A stretch of DNA of 64,000 nucleotides from Epichloe hybrida (taxonomy: Eukaryota > Ascomycota > Sordariomycetes > Hypocreales > Clavicipitaceae), in assembly GCA_019022495.1 (NCBI GenBank), contig JAFEKR010000013.1:1481992-1545991 (forward strand), written 5' to 3'. Position numbers and translations under genes: made by a program. Shown piece after piece: positions 10,032-25,188 of this stretch; position 1 is the stretch's first letter, and each line of letters starts with the position of its first letter. Under the pieces are notes generated by a model. It searched no databases. It saw nothing but the letters and a program-made list of their open reading frames with translations, and had not been told where the DNA came from.

Positions 10032-11546
10032 ATGTCGGATACCGTCGTGCGCGACCACGCTCTGTCCGAAAAAGCCATCAGGGAAAAGGACTCGTCCACT
10101 TCCGATCTCGCCACTTCGGATAACGTGCTCGGTGCTCCCATCGCAGGAGAGGTGACCGACTTTGAGGAGCGACGGGCAGATTTGGAGAAGCAAAAGACAG
10201 CCGAGGGCAATGCGCACTTTCATCGTCTGGGATGGAAGCGACTCACCATCGTCCTCATCGTTGAGGCCATCGCGCTCGGCTCACTCAGCTTGCCAGCCGC
10301 ATTCGCTTCGCTGGGCATGGTGGCAGGTGTCATCTGCTGTGTCGGTCTCGGACTCATCGCCATCTACACGAGTGATATTGTCGGAAAGGTCAAGATTGCG
10401 TATCCCGAAGTCGCTCACTATGCCGACGCCGGTCGTCTTCTGATGGGACGTTTTGGATACGAGGTGGTTGGCGCCATGTTTGTTCTTCAGTTGACCTTCC
10501 TAGTCGGCTCGCACTGCCTGACCGGTACAATCGCCTTCCTCAACATCACCAACAACGGCGCCTGTTCCGTTGTGTTTGGTGTTGTATCGGCCATCATCCT
10601 GCTCATCATCGCCATTCCCCCGTCCTTCGCAGAGGTGGCCATTCTCGGATACATCGATTTCGTCTCCATCCTGCTCGCCATCGGCATCACCATCATCGGC
10701 ACCGGCGTTGTCGCTGGCCAGGCTCCCGGAGGTTTGTCTGCGGTGCACTGGTCGGCGTGGCCTAAGGAGGGCCTCACGTTTGCCGAGGGTTTCATCGCCA
10801 TTACCAACATTTGCTTTGCCTACAGCTTCTCCATGTGCCAATTCTCCTTTATGGACGAAATGCACACTCCCGCCGACTATGTCAAGTCGATTTGGGCTCT
10901 CGGCCTTATTGAAATCTTCATCTACACCATCACGGGTGCCGTCGTCTATGCCTTTGTGGGCGTTGACGTCAAGTCGCCATCACTGCTCTCAGCCGGCCAT
11001 ACCCTGTCCAAGATTGCTTTTGGCGTTGCCTTGCCCGTCATCTTCATATCTGGATCCATCAACACAACCGTCATCGGGCGCTATATCCACGGCCGAATGT
11101 ACAAGGACTCGGTCACGCGATTCATCAACACCACCAAGGGCTGGACCACGTGGCTCGCAGTCATCACCACCGTCACCGTCGCTGCCTTCATCATCGCCGA
11201 AGTGATCCCCATATTCAACGATCTTCTGTCCATCTCGTCCTCTCTGTTCATTTCCGGATTCACCTTCTATCTGCCCGCCTGGATGTGGTTCAAGCTTCTC
11301 CGCAAGGGTAAGTGGTACTCCAAAGAGAACCTGCCCAACTCCATCATGAACGCATTCTGTTTCTTGATCGGCATCGTTGTCTTGGTATGCGGCACATACG
11401 CCAGCGTAAATGATATTGTAAGTTTGAGAACCCAAAACTCTGTCCCACGTCGAAAATACCATGACACTGAACTGTGATGCCAAAAGATCAAGTCGTTCAA
11501 CGCCGGTACCACGAGGGGGGTCTTTTCTTGCGCACCAATCGGGTAA
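10032..11546 (+). CDS. Neutral amino-acid permease, MTR-like (AAAP family)
   Basis: The protein resembles the Neurospora MTR neutral/aromatic amino-acid permease of the AAAP family and should sit in the plasma membrane. A hydrophilic N-terminus of about 70 residues (SDTVVRDHALSEK onward) is followed by about eleven hydrophobic segments. The first contains EAIALGSLSLPAAFASLGM, a typical AAAP first-helix signature. Two exons are proposed: 10032-11417 and 11487-11546, with a 69-nt intron (GTAAGT donor, CTGAAC branch, AAAAG acceptor). The second exon adds about 19 residues ending GVFSCAPIG and gives 481 residues. The frame extends upstream only to a TTG, so the ATG at 10032 is chosen. Expression in Neurospora mtr is amino-acid-responsive; regulation here is not visible. 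Confidence 0.9.
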
Positions 11547-13600
11547 AGGGAAAGCGGTAATTTCTTGCGTGCGGGAATAATTTTAAAGAGTAGGAAACGA
11601 ACGGCATGCTTTTCCGAGCACCAAGTCTCTACGCGGCGCATTCACGATGCCATGGGCGAGGATGCGAGGATGGTTGGGATGTGGAAAAGGTGGCCTATTT
11701 GACGCAGAACGAAGCAGAATACATGTATATTAAAGGCTTTACGCATGTTCATGATAGAGGATTAGAGTCATTCAATGATGCTGCATATGATTCCCAACCT
11801 GTTGGTTGCACTTATGCGCGAAGCTTCACTTATCCTGGGGCCCCCGGGGTGTGGGGGTGGTTGGAGAGATGATGGCCTGAGCTCCCACCTCGTTTGTAGA
11901 TTTGGGGATATTGAGTTTGCGGTGTTGTCAGGGGGGCAGGGGGGGGGGGGTCAATATAGAGGTGGCGCCTGACGTGAAAGAAGAATGTGCGCGGCGGCCC
12001 GTGGCGGTCCCCGTGGCGCCGTTTAGTTCGAGGGGGCTTGTTTTGAGACAATCAGTCGAGGGGATATAGGCCAAGTCTTTTTTAAGGGTTTTGAGCCATT
12101 TCCCTGAATGGAGAATGGTGAGACGGGAGACGGGAAGACGAGGTGGTGGACACGATTTGTCGGGGGGGACGGGTAGGGGGGCATTTTTGAAGCAGTCTCT
12201 GGTCTGGCCTGAGCATTTGTTTCGTTCCCTTTCCCATGGCCTTTGCTGGAAATGATTTCAAGAATGTGCGTCATGGTGTTGACGTTCCGATTTTCTCGTG
12301 GGAGCCGCTGGGTTTCGTAATCAGCGTGTCTACACCTACCCTGGACGTGGGTGCTCGTTATATCGCCCTCTTCCTCCAAACGCGTCTTACGCCGCATTTA
12401 GAAAAGATTCCATGGAGCATTGGTCACGAGGAACCGCACACAAGGCGGGGAAAAGCTTTCGTCAAATATTAAGAAACATGAGCAGAGTCTTGATTCTTCA
12501 TACCCGTCACGTCATGTCATCAAGTGCCTTCACCTCAGATCCTCCCGGGTGATCAAGTAACTCTTTATCCTGCCTCGCGGCGGCCATTTCATGACGAGGG
12601 ACTTGTTGGCGAAGCCGGAGATGATGTATACAGACGACGGGTTGTGACAGTGGCCAAACATATTGCCCTTCTCCGATCGGATATACGGGCCGTTTCCCGA
12701 GTTCTCTGCGAACTCTAGCTGGGGGAAGCATGAATTTGTCCGAAATGGCACGATATCGGAACGCACTTGGTGTGTAAGTCACCGTGGGGATGAGTTACAT
12801 GCCAAGTTGGCTCTTTCAAGAATGCCCAGGTATATAACGCCCCATTGACCCCTTGACTTGGACTCACCTCCATACATACGCATCTATGATGCCGCAAAAG
12901 GAGTGGTGAGAGTGACATTGGAGCATCAACTTTACATCGGCGGCTGGGTTCAAGTGGTGGTTCGACGGGGTGAAGAAGCTTCGCGAGGAGGGGATGGACT
13001 ATATTTGACCGACGATGGTTGGCAGCCCTCGATGAGCCTTCGCTTCAAGTTCCAGGCAAGCTAAATGGTCATCGAGACGTTGGGCTTTGGGGCCAGAGCT
13101 TGCATACAGATCTGCACGGAAAGGCCTCCCACGATGCTCTCGTCGAGGCTGGCCCGGAAAGTGGACCATTTGTTCTGACCCGATCTGCAACGGCCAGAAC
13201 CATGCGATATACTTGCAGCACCTGGAGTGGTGATAACATTCACAGGCTGGCTTGAAGACGATGGAGTGTCGACGGTGGCGAGACCCTGGTTTCCAAGTAC
13301 ACTACTTCGTACAGCGCCCAGGGCTCGGAAGTGGTCGTCGAATTTTCTCGTGATGAGACTTCTGGGTTTGAAGCATCTTGGAAGAGCCTCGTGGTGAGCC
13401 TTCCAGCTGGGGACAAAACGTGTCTTGTCCGCTTTCACTCAGATATTCTCCCATCACGACAGGAGGCCGATCTTTGGTCAAGCTAGGGCTACTGCCGCTC
13501 ATTGTTGTGCCAAATTTCTGAATGCCTGTTTTGAGTAGCTGCAAATAAATAATGCCCGTATTGCCTCGATGCCCGTTCAACAATCCGCCGCCTGCCTGCC
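11547..13600. other. Intergenic, no supported gene
   Basis: Contains a G-rich run (about 11932-11950) and several short frames on both strands without recognisable motifs. The minus-strand frame at 12530-12766 reads like folded protein but has no identifiable family and no clear exon partners. Confidence 0.4.
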
Positions 13601-14640
13601 TCAACTCGCGGAGAAGAGTTTTGCCTCGCTCCACGAGGCTGCTCCCGCCCTGGATCGGTTCAGATGACAAGAGTATTGATAGTTCCAGTAACAAAAAAGG
13701 TAACAGAAGACGCATGTAGCCCTGTCAAAGTCCATGACATAGCGTAAGGTTTGTAGATAAATTCGAGGCCCGCGCGTGATGATATCCATACGCTCCTTCA
13801 AAGCGCCTTGCGCCATCTTTAGCACCTGGATCTGAGTTGGTGACATGGCAGTAACGCTCTCTACCCCAATCGAACGTATCGCCCGACACAAGGCCATGGC
13901 CAACCCCCAGCAGCGCTGAACTTGGGATATGAAGGGTAAGCCAGGGCGCGTCAGGGTAACTGAAAATGGTGATGCGTTTCCAGTCGTCGTACCACATCTT
14001 ACGTCTATCATGGCGTCCGATACAATACCCATGATCCATATATCGCCCTGGTTGCGCTGCTACAGCCGCTTGTGCATTTGGGCTCGAAGTGCATTCATTC
14101 AGTTCAACTTGAGGCCAGAGGCACATGTCTTGCTTTCGGACAAGGTAGTTCCATGTCTAGCGCCATGCGAGTAGCCGCAGCGATCTTTGCTGATTGCCCC
14201 GATGAATAAGAAGCTCTGGCGAGAAAGGCCTGAATGGTCTCCAGAGCGAGCATAGACGGAATTGCAACAGCCGCATTCAAGTTTCTTCGGACATGGAAAT
14301 TCAAGATACGCCGACTGCTGTGAGTCGGTTCCAGTGAGAGTTCAGCACCCAACGGTGCAAATAACGCCGAAGAGTACGCCGCTTCGAGATGTTACGGATT
14401 CTAGAGTGTCAAACTCAGGGTCAAATACAAGCAGGTAACGATGGCAACCCTGGAAGAACGTAATGTAGAAAGCATAGGCGTCCTCGAGACTGATGATTCC
14501 TGCATCGAAAAGGTTCAAAGATTCTACCGCGTTGATATTCTACCGCGTTGATATTCTACCGCGTTGATATTCTACCGCGTTGATATTCTACCGCGTTGAT
14601 ATGAAAGGGCAAAGTCGTCATCCCCGTCCAAGGGGGAGAT
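13601..14640 (-). pseudogene. Decayed Zn2Cys6-type fungal transcription factor
   Basis: Conceptual translation of the minus strand shows pieces of the fungal-specific transcription-factor middle domain in changing frames. Around 14540-14345 it reads LFDAGIISLEDAYAFYI, then TFFQGCHRYLLVFDPEFDT, then GVLFGVICTVG. After a one-base frame change near 14355 it continues as IPSMLALETIQAFLARASY and TRMALDMELP. Five copies of a 16-bp unit (14521-14600) sit inside the upstream coding part; the extra 64 bp is not a multiple of three and adds a second frame break. No Zn2Cys6 cluster could be recognised upstream. Multiple lesions make a pseudogene more likely than a gene with unseen introns. The downstream part (13601-14100) is assigned only by position. 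Confidence 0.55.
14521..14600. repeat. Five perfect tandem copies of a 16-bp unit
   Basis: The unit ATTCTACCGCGTTGAT occurs five times head to tail without a mismatch. It lies inside the transcription-factor relic, and one copy is enough to encode the expected segment INAVES on the minus strand. Perfect identity suggests a recent expansion. Confidence 0.95.
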
Positions 14641-16647
14641 GGTTGCCCCCGGGAATACGAGGAGCATTTTTTTGCTGATGTTTGTGAAGAAACTGCCCAC
14701 GACGAAGAAGGAGATGCAACAGCCAGGCTATGGGTGCCAATAAGAACTGGAAACTTGGCAATCGACGATAAAATGGGATTTCTGTCGGGAGTTGGCCTCC
14801 TTGGACTGCGATGCTATATCGGCCATGGCGATGACGGTCCAAGAAGGAGACTGATAGACTAGCTGCCATGATGCAAGCCTTTCCCAATGATGACAAGTGA
14901 TGGGACAAGTGATGGGACAAGTGATGGGACAGAGTCGCCAGGTTGGGGAGTTGAGGTTGGGGAGTTGGGGTTGGGGGTGTTTCGCGGGGCGGCGGGGAAG
15001 GAAGGATGGGAACCCTGGCCTGATCCATAGTTACAGTGGTTTGCATATAACGGGGCGGGGCGCAGCAAAGGCTCGCATACTTTCGACTGGGGTCAGTCTC
15101 TCGCTCCGTGGATTTATTTCCCGACACGAATTTTCCCTTGCGCCGAAGAAGGGACAGCACTTCCTCCTTGCCACTTGGGAACCAATGAAGTCACGTCGCG
15201 AGCAGATCTGTATCGGTGCACAGAGGCTGTTGCGACAACGTCGTCCTATGTGCAGACTCGATGACGTACTTGACCAAGGCGCGTCAACTTGGTACCGCAT
15301 GCAAAGGTCCCCCAGGTCCTGATCGACCTGACGAGAGATCTGAATTTAGAAGGTCAGAGCAAGGGGAGTAGTCCGCACATGTAAGTAGCCTTGATTGTGG
15401 AAACATGATGATGGCTTTTGCAGAAGACAGTCAGCCGGCTGAGTCAAGAAGTGGATGCAAGCTCGGAGCCCAGGCGTGGCATTGCATCGACCCAGCGTGT
15501 GACGGCTTTATCGCCGGTACGGAGGAATAGGCATCAGATGCGATGCAATCTCGGGCCTCAACAAATGGTATCGCAGCATTGATTCCTTTCATTCGCTGCG
15601 CAAGTCGGTCAGGGGGTATTGACTGGGTTGCTGCCAATCCCTGAGATCCCCGGCTTTCCTCCGCACACACGGCCGAGAGAGCTAGGGCTGGGGGTCCAGG
15701 TAACGACGAGTTCCAGCCAGGGTGCATTTTCCAATCAATGGGTCAATGGGCCGCTTGCCGATCTGCAAAAGGAGGCCCGTTATCATGTATTGCACAGCCA
15801 ATCAGCAATGCACCTTTGGCGCTCCCCAACGGCTTCGCTATATCTGATTTGTTGTGGGACTTTCCGAGCTTCTATCGTCTTGTCTATTCGCGGCCTGTCC
15901 GGTGGCATATTCCATCCATCATCGCCTTGTTGCCTGCCGACAAGTCTCCCAATGAGCTCTGCAAGCAAGCAGAGTCTCGTGAACTCGTGAGAACAGGGAC
16001 AGGGGACAAGGGGACAGGGGACAGGGTCTCCGGGACCTTTTGACGGCGGCTGCTTGTCGATGACTCCCTCCCCTCCTGGGTCTAGCCTCATTTAGGGAGG
16101 TGATGGTCACCCGGGGCCACGTTGTAGGCAATGTAGGCAATCACGCAATGGAGACAACACCCCCCGCGACACGGCCGAGAAGAACGCATGTTATCGTACA
16201 TGTGTGTGCACGCGGACAAGATTGCCGTTGATCTGCGCCTAACCGTCTCGTTCAGGGAGGAGTCCGGAGGACAACGAGATTGTTGGCCAAAATCACCTGC
16301 CAATTGTTGACGAACTCGACACGGCGCCGGACTGCGATGTAATCTTGGGTTTGGGTTGCCAACTTTGCTAGTAACCAACCAGTGCTGACGATGGAACGGT
16401 GGGAACTCGACAAAGTCGCCGGCCTGGTAGGCCTGCTTTCGACGAGGCACTTGGCAGGCAAACTTGGATCGAGGCCAGAAAGATAAATAGATTGGCCGTC
16501 TTCCGCCTGGCATCATGGAAAGAAATTGGATTCCAAGGCGCTTCATCCCCATCATTCTTCCCATCTCGCTTATCTCGCCTATCTTGCACACATAGACGAC
16601 CCGGAACAAGTTCCAGAAACTTCTTTCCAAGTTATCAAATCGCAAAC
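14641..16647. other. Intergenic upstream of subtilisin 1
   Basis: Three tandem 12-bp units (ACAAGTGATGGG) lie at 14893-14928 and GGGACA-type repeats at about 15990-16025. The N-terminal part of the regulator relic may lie in 14640-15400 but could not be recognised. No other gene is supported. Confidence 0.4.
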
Positions 16648-18065
<1,418 letters not shown>

Positions 18066-19719
18066 GCTGGGCGCTGGCGCCAGCGAATGACGGGGAACGG
18101 ATTCTGTACATAGGAACGTCCGATTGGAGGGGGGGGGGGCATATTTCTTGGGTTGCGAGCATCACATATGCATGAGGAAATGACGACGACGTTATGAAGG
18201 GTGCAGCAGGGCACATGGATGGGGGGGCATGTCCTTTCAGTTGTATTTACTTTTCTTTTTCTTCCTCGCATTGAACATACATGGCAGTACTGATTTTTCC
18301 TCTCGTCGCTCGTGCACCATTTTTTTATTAAAAATTTGGAATTCTTTTTCGCAAATGTGGCCAGGTCTGTGGACGTACCTTGATTCTCTGTTGTTGTTCC
18401 GCGAAACAAGGCGTGTGAGTCCCCGTGCAATCAGTCGAACGATACCTGTCAATGACTCGGCAAGGTAGTATCTAGCCGTGAGATGACGGTTACGTTCCCC
18501 GAGATGGCTTATCCGCCTTCCAACTCGACCGAGTATCGTTGTCATGGCTGCGAAGACGGCCAAGTAATGCTGCGTATCGTGTGCCAATGACAAGAAACCG
18601 TCACATTCCACATTTTGTCCTTTGATGTGAAGGTTCCTCGATTGCTCCAAGTAAAACAGCGAATCGCATCGCTTCGAAGTGCACAATTCCACCCAGTTTG
18701 CCACCCTAGCGCGTCGCGACCCGCGCGTTCAACTTTTTAAGTTTTTTAACCCGCCCCGCCGCCAACATGATTGGAGTTCGTGTTGCGAGAAGGTCAGTGG
18801 TATTTATTGTGCGGGGCTCGACCGCAAGGTTTTTTTTTCCTTTCCCCTTTCCAATCACGGTCGCGGCCGAGCTATTGTCTTTGACTTCTTGGCCCTGAAA
18901 CGCCCGCTCTAGTGCAAAGCTGGGTTCTCCTCTGCTCCGCACTCTTGTTCGACCTCCTACGACTACAATCTATTGTCCTCGCGTGCGCTACAAAGCGCAG
19001 GCCGCTCGGTGTGGTTGGCCTACATACCACTATCGCCCTCCCCGAGTCCGAGCGGAGTGCGACCCGTTGTGGACGGACTTTTGGAGACGGGGGTTTTCTC
19101 TTTTTTACTTCTCGAATTCGCGGGAAGGGTTCTGCAACGGACGCTGGATGTGGAGCCAGCGGTGGCTTTGTCTTTTTCTTTCGTGGATTCCCTTCCATCC
19201 TCATGAAGAGCTCGGGCTCCAGAAGTCGGGACTGAGCGACAAATTGTGGTGGTCGATTCGCGACGATGCATCATGGCAATGGCAGCCTCTTGGTGGCAAT
19301 GTTGCCCGGCAGCGCTTTCCTAATATGGGCCCTAGAGGATATGGAAAACCTTGTTGCAGATACATCGTGATGGATGCGATGCCGCTTAGTTCTATCCACC
19401 CGATGGGAATGGGATGGGGTTGGTCAGACTCCGACTTGTTCGAGAGCACACGCCGGATTGTAGCGCGCGGCAGATGTACACGTTCCCTTCTGGTCGATCC
19501 AGTCTGTGCATTCGTTCGCCATTCTTCTCTCAGGTGGTCTTGGAGCCAAATCTACTCTTGGGAGCAGCGGTCCGATCTCACATTTTGAATCTTGTCGAGA
19601 AAAGTACTTAAGGCCCATGATGCCTGGACATGTTGGCTTGGAAGTTTTCTACATCATACTCGGCTTCCTTCGCATCCTCAAAACAAGAGCACCCTCCTCC
19701 CAGCAGCTGAGCACCAAAA
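18066..19719. other. Intergenic between the two subtilisin genes
   Basis: No supported gene. The open frames at 18.9-19.6 kb lack motifs and overlap on both strands. The last few hundred bases should include the promoter of subtilisin 2. Confidence 0.45.
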
Positions 19720-21108
<1,389 letters not shown>

Positions 21109-21377
21109 ATCGGTCAAGTCACACGCGTCCGACTTGGATCGTCAACGGGCACCGACAAGGATGGCAATTGCAGAGGACCAACAATTCTTTTTCTTCATAT
21201 ATATATATACATAGCACAATGCACATGCACCCTCAATGCTAGTCTTTAAATGTCAAGTCGTCCACGTTTCCTCGTGATGCAATTTGGCGGGACAGGGGCC
21301 CCCAGTTCATCCATCCCCGCCGAAAGCCTGTGCCATGAACCATTCTTATCAACGCCCATCTAGCCACCCATCTGCGA

Positions 21378-23025
21378 CTACGGGCCCTGACGCTGGTTCT
21401 CGTTGTTTGTGTTGGTCTTTATGCCCAGAGGCCGTTGGACCCGCACCACCCTTGTGGGAGACTTGTCGCCGGGTGTGCTGGCGCGGGGCGATGATCTTGG
21501 GCGAAGGTTAGTAGGCCGCGGGAGGATCTCTGCAAGCGCCCTCGGAAAAGGGTCGGTGGTGTACACCTCCTGAGAAGGGTTGGTGGTGTCTTTGTTGTTA
21601 TCCTCGTCCGGAGGAGGCTGGCCGGCGGGGACCTGCGACGCCCACTCCGCAACGCTAACCGGCTCTTCTTGCTGAGCTAGAAACTGGTCCAGTTGGTCAC
21701 GACGAGACTTGTCGCTGGGCTCAGCACCGCCTGACATAGCAGCTAGTTGTACCAACGCCCACTGAATTTTGATGACAGTGATGAATTTGGGTGCGTCAAT
21801 TTCATCCAGAGTTACGTCAAAGGTCTGGCCTGATAAGATTGGCCGGTTCGATGGGCACACGTTGGCTGCCACGGCAGGTTGAGGCGCCTCGACTAGCTTG
21901 GCTCGGAAATCATGCTGCTGCTGCTGATTGAGAGTATCGGTCGCCTTGGAGTACGTGTTCTGCTTTAGCCAGCGAAATTCAAGCGTGACTGTGACCTTAC
22001 TCTGAGCGTTACCAGACTCAGAAGGCATTGCGCCAAGATACTTTAGGCCAAAGTAGGCCTTACCCCACCACGTATGAAGCGATAGGCTCAGACAAATCAT
22101 ATTCCATGACTTGTCTGAATTACCAGATATCAAATCGGCTCGGATTTCAATGCTGACTCTGTCCCCGCCAAGAAGGTATTGATCGGTTTTCCCATAGAAT
22201 AACCTAGACATGACTTCTCCGCGCTCACTTCCGGACCAGGAAAAGGGAACCACGTGGCAAACCTGTGGACAGTCTGTCTTGGTTATAATGCATCGATGGC
22301 CGTCTCGCTGTCGGCATTTCATTGACTCTGAGTTATTGCGAGGAGGTTCGACAGATGAGACATTGGTGCTGGGAGATGGAACATTGGGATTGGCGTTGGG
22401 AGATGAGACATCAACTTGACCGCCGCTGCCGCCGCTGCCGCCTCTGCCGCCTATCACACTGCTGCCTTCGCTGCGGAATCGCTTGTGGCCAGTTCTGGTG
22501 GCTGGATCCGATTCATTCCCAAGCGAAGAACGTTTTTTTGGCTTTGCTGCCTCGTCTGAGCAGGCCTCGTTCAAAGTAAGCTTGCTTAATTTCGTGTTGC
22601 TTCTCTGATTCGCCTTCTTGGGTCCTCTAGTGACTGGACATGAAAATCAACAACATGGCCTTTTGAACCGTGAGTAGGAGTAAGTACTTACAAGACCGGA
22701 TCAGTTGAGGTAGAAAGCCAAAGGAATCAACAGCCATTCCATCAAAAGAGCCTGGTCCAGGCATGTCTAGCCCCTTTAGTTGCTGAAGTGGTATGACCAT
22801 AAAGAGAGAAAATATTGCTGCATTGACTCGAAAACCTGATTCGAAAGAGCGAGCCTGCCTCTCAATCCGCTTAACGATATCTAAACGCTGCTCATACTCA
22901 TCGACTGGGAGAAGTTCAACAGTTGGCTGGTAAACAGGGCGATCATCTAGGAATCTCTTCAAGGCATCTAGTGCCATAGGATTATTCGAATACTGCTGGC
23001 AGTATTCGGCGAAAGATTCTTCCAT
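21378..23025 (-). CDS. HNH-nuclease-domain protein of the fungal HNH_2-like type
   Basis: Two exons are proposed: 23025-22692 and 22633-21378, with a 58-nt intron (GTAAGT donor, CCAG acceptor) whose phase matches exactly, giving 529 residues. The N-terminal part is helical without a known motif. After a basic, serine-rich linker comes a domain with RDGHRCIITKTDCPQVCH followed by VVPFSW, and about 70 residues later NMICLSLSLHTWWGKAYFGL. This pattern (Cys, then His in a CHxxPF element, then Asn before LHxxWG) matches fungal HNH_2-type proteins, many of which are accessory genes of unknown function. The C-terminus is proline-rich and probably disordered. Nuclease activity is inferred only from the family. 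Confidence 0.75.
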
Positions 23026-25188
23026 TATCGCGTGTTGAAGTTGCTGAACGAGATGTGGATTGCGAATTTGTAAGAAAGTAGTAGTGAAGAAGAAGGGTCA
23101 AGCTTCTGTGTTGCTTTTGAGTTGGTGGTATAAGTCGAGAGTGGTGTGTCAGGATGGTAAAAGATCAAGGTCAACGTGCATTATGTAGTTGTGATGGATT
23201 CGTGTGTGAGGAGGTTTTTCGTTTGCCAACTTTTAGAGTTATCGCGTGCATGCGGGTCCATGAGTCAAAAGAGATCGACCCACCACTTGGCAAGTGGGCC
23301 CTGCAAACAAAAAATAGGACCTGGCAACCCACCGCCAGTGTGTACTACACCCTGTACACCCACCCCACTGTGTGTATCAGGGATGCGCTGTCCCCGCGCT
23401 GTCCGTCAACACGTTTTAGGGAGCTACAAGGAAAATACAGATGGTATATAACGCCACAAAAAAGTACATCGATTTCTATGCAGGTCACTAGTGCCAGCAT
23501 GTACTGGCCCCTGTCTCTTCATTTCCTAGCTACCATCTGATTGGCTTGATCTCCCCTGTCACGTAGATCTGTAAAATAATTCAGGGGCCAGATGCACTGA
23601 ACTTGGCTGTATCCATAAAGACTCGCAATCTTACCAGCAGCGCGTCCTGTGTTCAGTGACCCCTAGCATGACTACGAATGACGCAAAGAATGGAAAGAAG
23701 AGCAGATGGAGATCTACTATCTAGCAAGTACAGGAAGAAGGAAGCGATTCAACAGAAGGCCTACCAGACAAGTGAATCTAGGTCTTCAAACGAAGCCTAC
23801 CATGAAACACGATAACAAGCGAGATGCGGGATGCGAGAGGGAATCTGCATTAACAAACGAAGAGGGGATGACGAGGGTGACGAGAAGTGATGCGGGTGAT
23901 GCGGGTGATGCCTGTGACGCCTCAGCTTTGAGGGAGGGTGCCATGGGAGGGTGCCATAACATCCTCAACAACCCCGACAAAGGAGATCGAGAGCCGATGC
24001 AACAAACCGTAATTTCCGTGCCCCAAGGCGCGACGCATACCGCAAAGAGAGGGTAAGTATTTTTTCTGCGCGCCAGGATATTCGACGACGCAGTAGAAGC
24101 TTTGATGAAGCAGCCCGCGACGTGGAGAATCGGCTAGAAAAAAAAAGAAAAAAAAAAAAAGGCTTTTTGGGTCGAACTTTGCGCAACTGGCCTGGTAAAA
24201 AAAAAAAAAAAACACAGTGCTAAACCAACTGGCAGCCGGGGACGGAGAAATACAGGCAGCAGGATTCGTCCACTTTAGAGTATTTCGAATTCAAAACCAC
24301 TTTGGCGAAGCTTCTGGACATGTTTGAGCACCTCTTTGGGGCACGTTTGCAGCGGATGGATATTCATGACAGGGCCAGTAGCTCACTGGTCTGGAACCGG
24401 GATATCCAAACGTATGCGGCCTGGAACGTTGATGACCCCAACGAATAATTCCTTGGATATGCTTACTTGGACTTTTCCCCTCGGGATGGTAAAAATAGCC
24501 GTGCAGGGCACTACTCTCTGCAGCAGTTAAGTTTCCCGCAACTCCGTTCACAGAGCCTCGTTTCCCGAACAGCAATACAGGGATATGAAAAGGCAGACGG
24601 AACTCGTTTGTATCCATCCTCTGCACCAGTGGTGAACCACGCCCCTACCGCCGACACAAGACCAACGCTTCTGAGTCTGAACGAAGTTGCGCTTGTGGCC
24701 CAACGGTGGCAGGAGGCGTCAGAGGAAAGCGAATCACTCGATCGGGAGGTGTTGTGCTTGAACAGGCGAACGAGCTAGACGGCTGCGTCTTGTAGCACTT
24801 GGAAATTGTCTCCTTCTGGGCCATGACGAAGAGTCGTCTTTGACGTTGCGTGAAAGTCAATTCTCGTGTGGCCGGAAAAGAATGCAGAGTCTTGCTACCT
24901 CATTCTCCGGGGGCCCTTTCACCTTTTGAATTTTTGTCGGACCATAAACAGCACACAGTGTGCGCACACTCATTCCAGCACGTAGCTACTTGCTACTGAT
25001 CCGTAAAGTAGTCCATGGTGACTTTGTGGTTACCGTGACAGTGTAGTAGCGCACCCGCTATTAGGGGATTGCCAATGCGTGCACTGTGTGGGGGACGTGA
25101 ACCACCCGGCATGTGTCCGCCCTGTCGCTCTTGGGCTGTCAACTTCCCGCAGCACTGGTCTCGCTATCCGTTGTACGTAGGCCGCAGT
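23026..25188. other. Intergenic with A-rich runs; possible gene relic at 24291-24626
   Basis: Poly-A runs at about 24140-24160 and 24196-24211. On the minus strand 24626-24291, protein-like segments (PVLLFGKRGSVNG, NLTAAESSALHGYFYHPEG) continue in another frame as GVINVPGRIRLDIPVPDQ, a TGA, and PVMNIHPLQTCPKEVLKH. This looks like a decayed gene of unidentified family. Confidence 0.3.

Noticed and set aside
12507..12782. Short minus-strand frames that look protein-like
   Set aside because: No recognisable family and no exon partners; too little support to call a gene.
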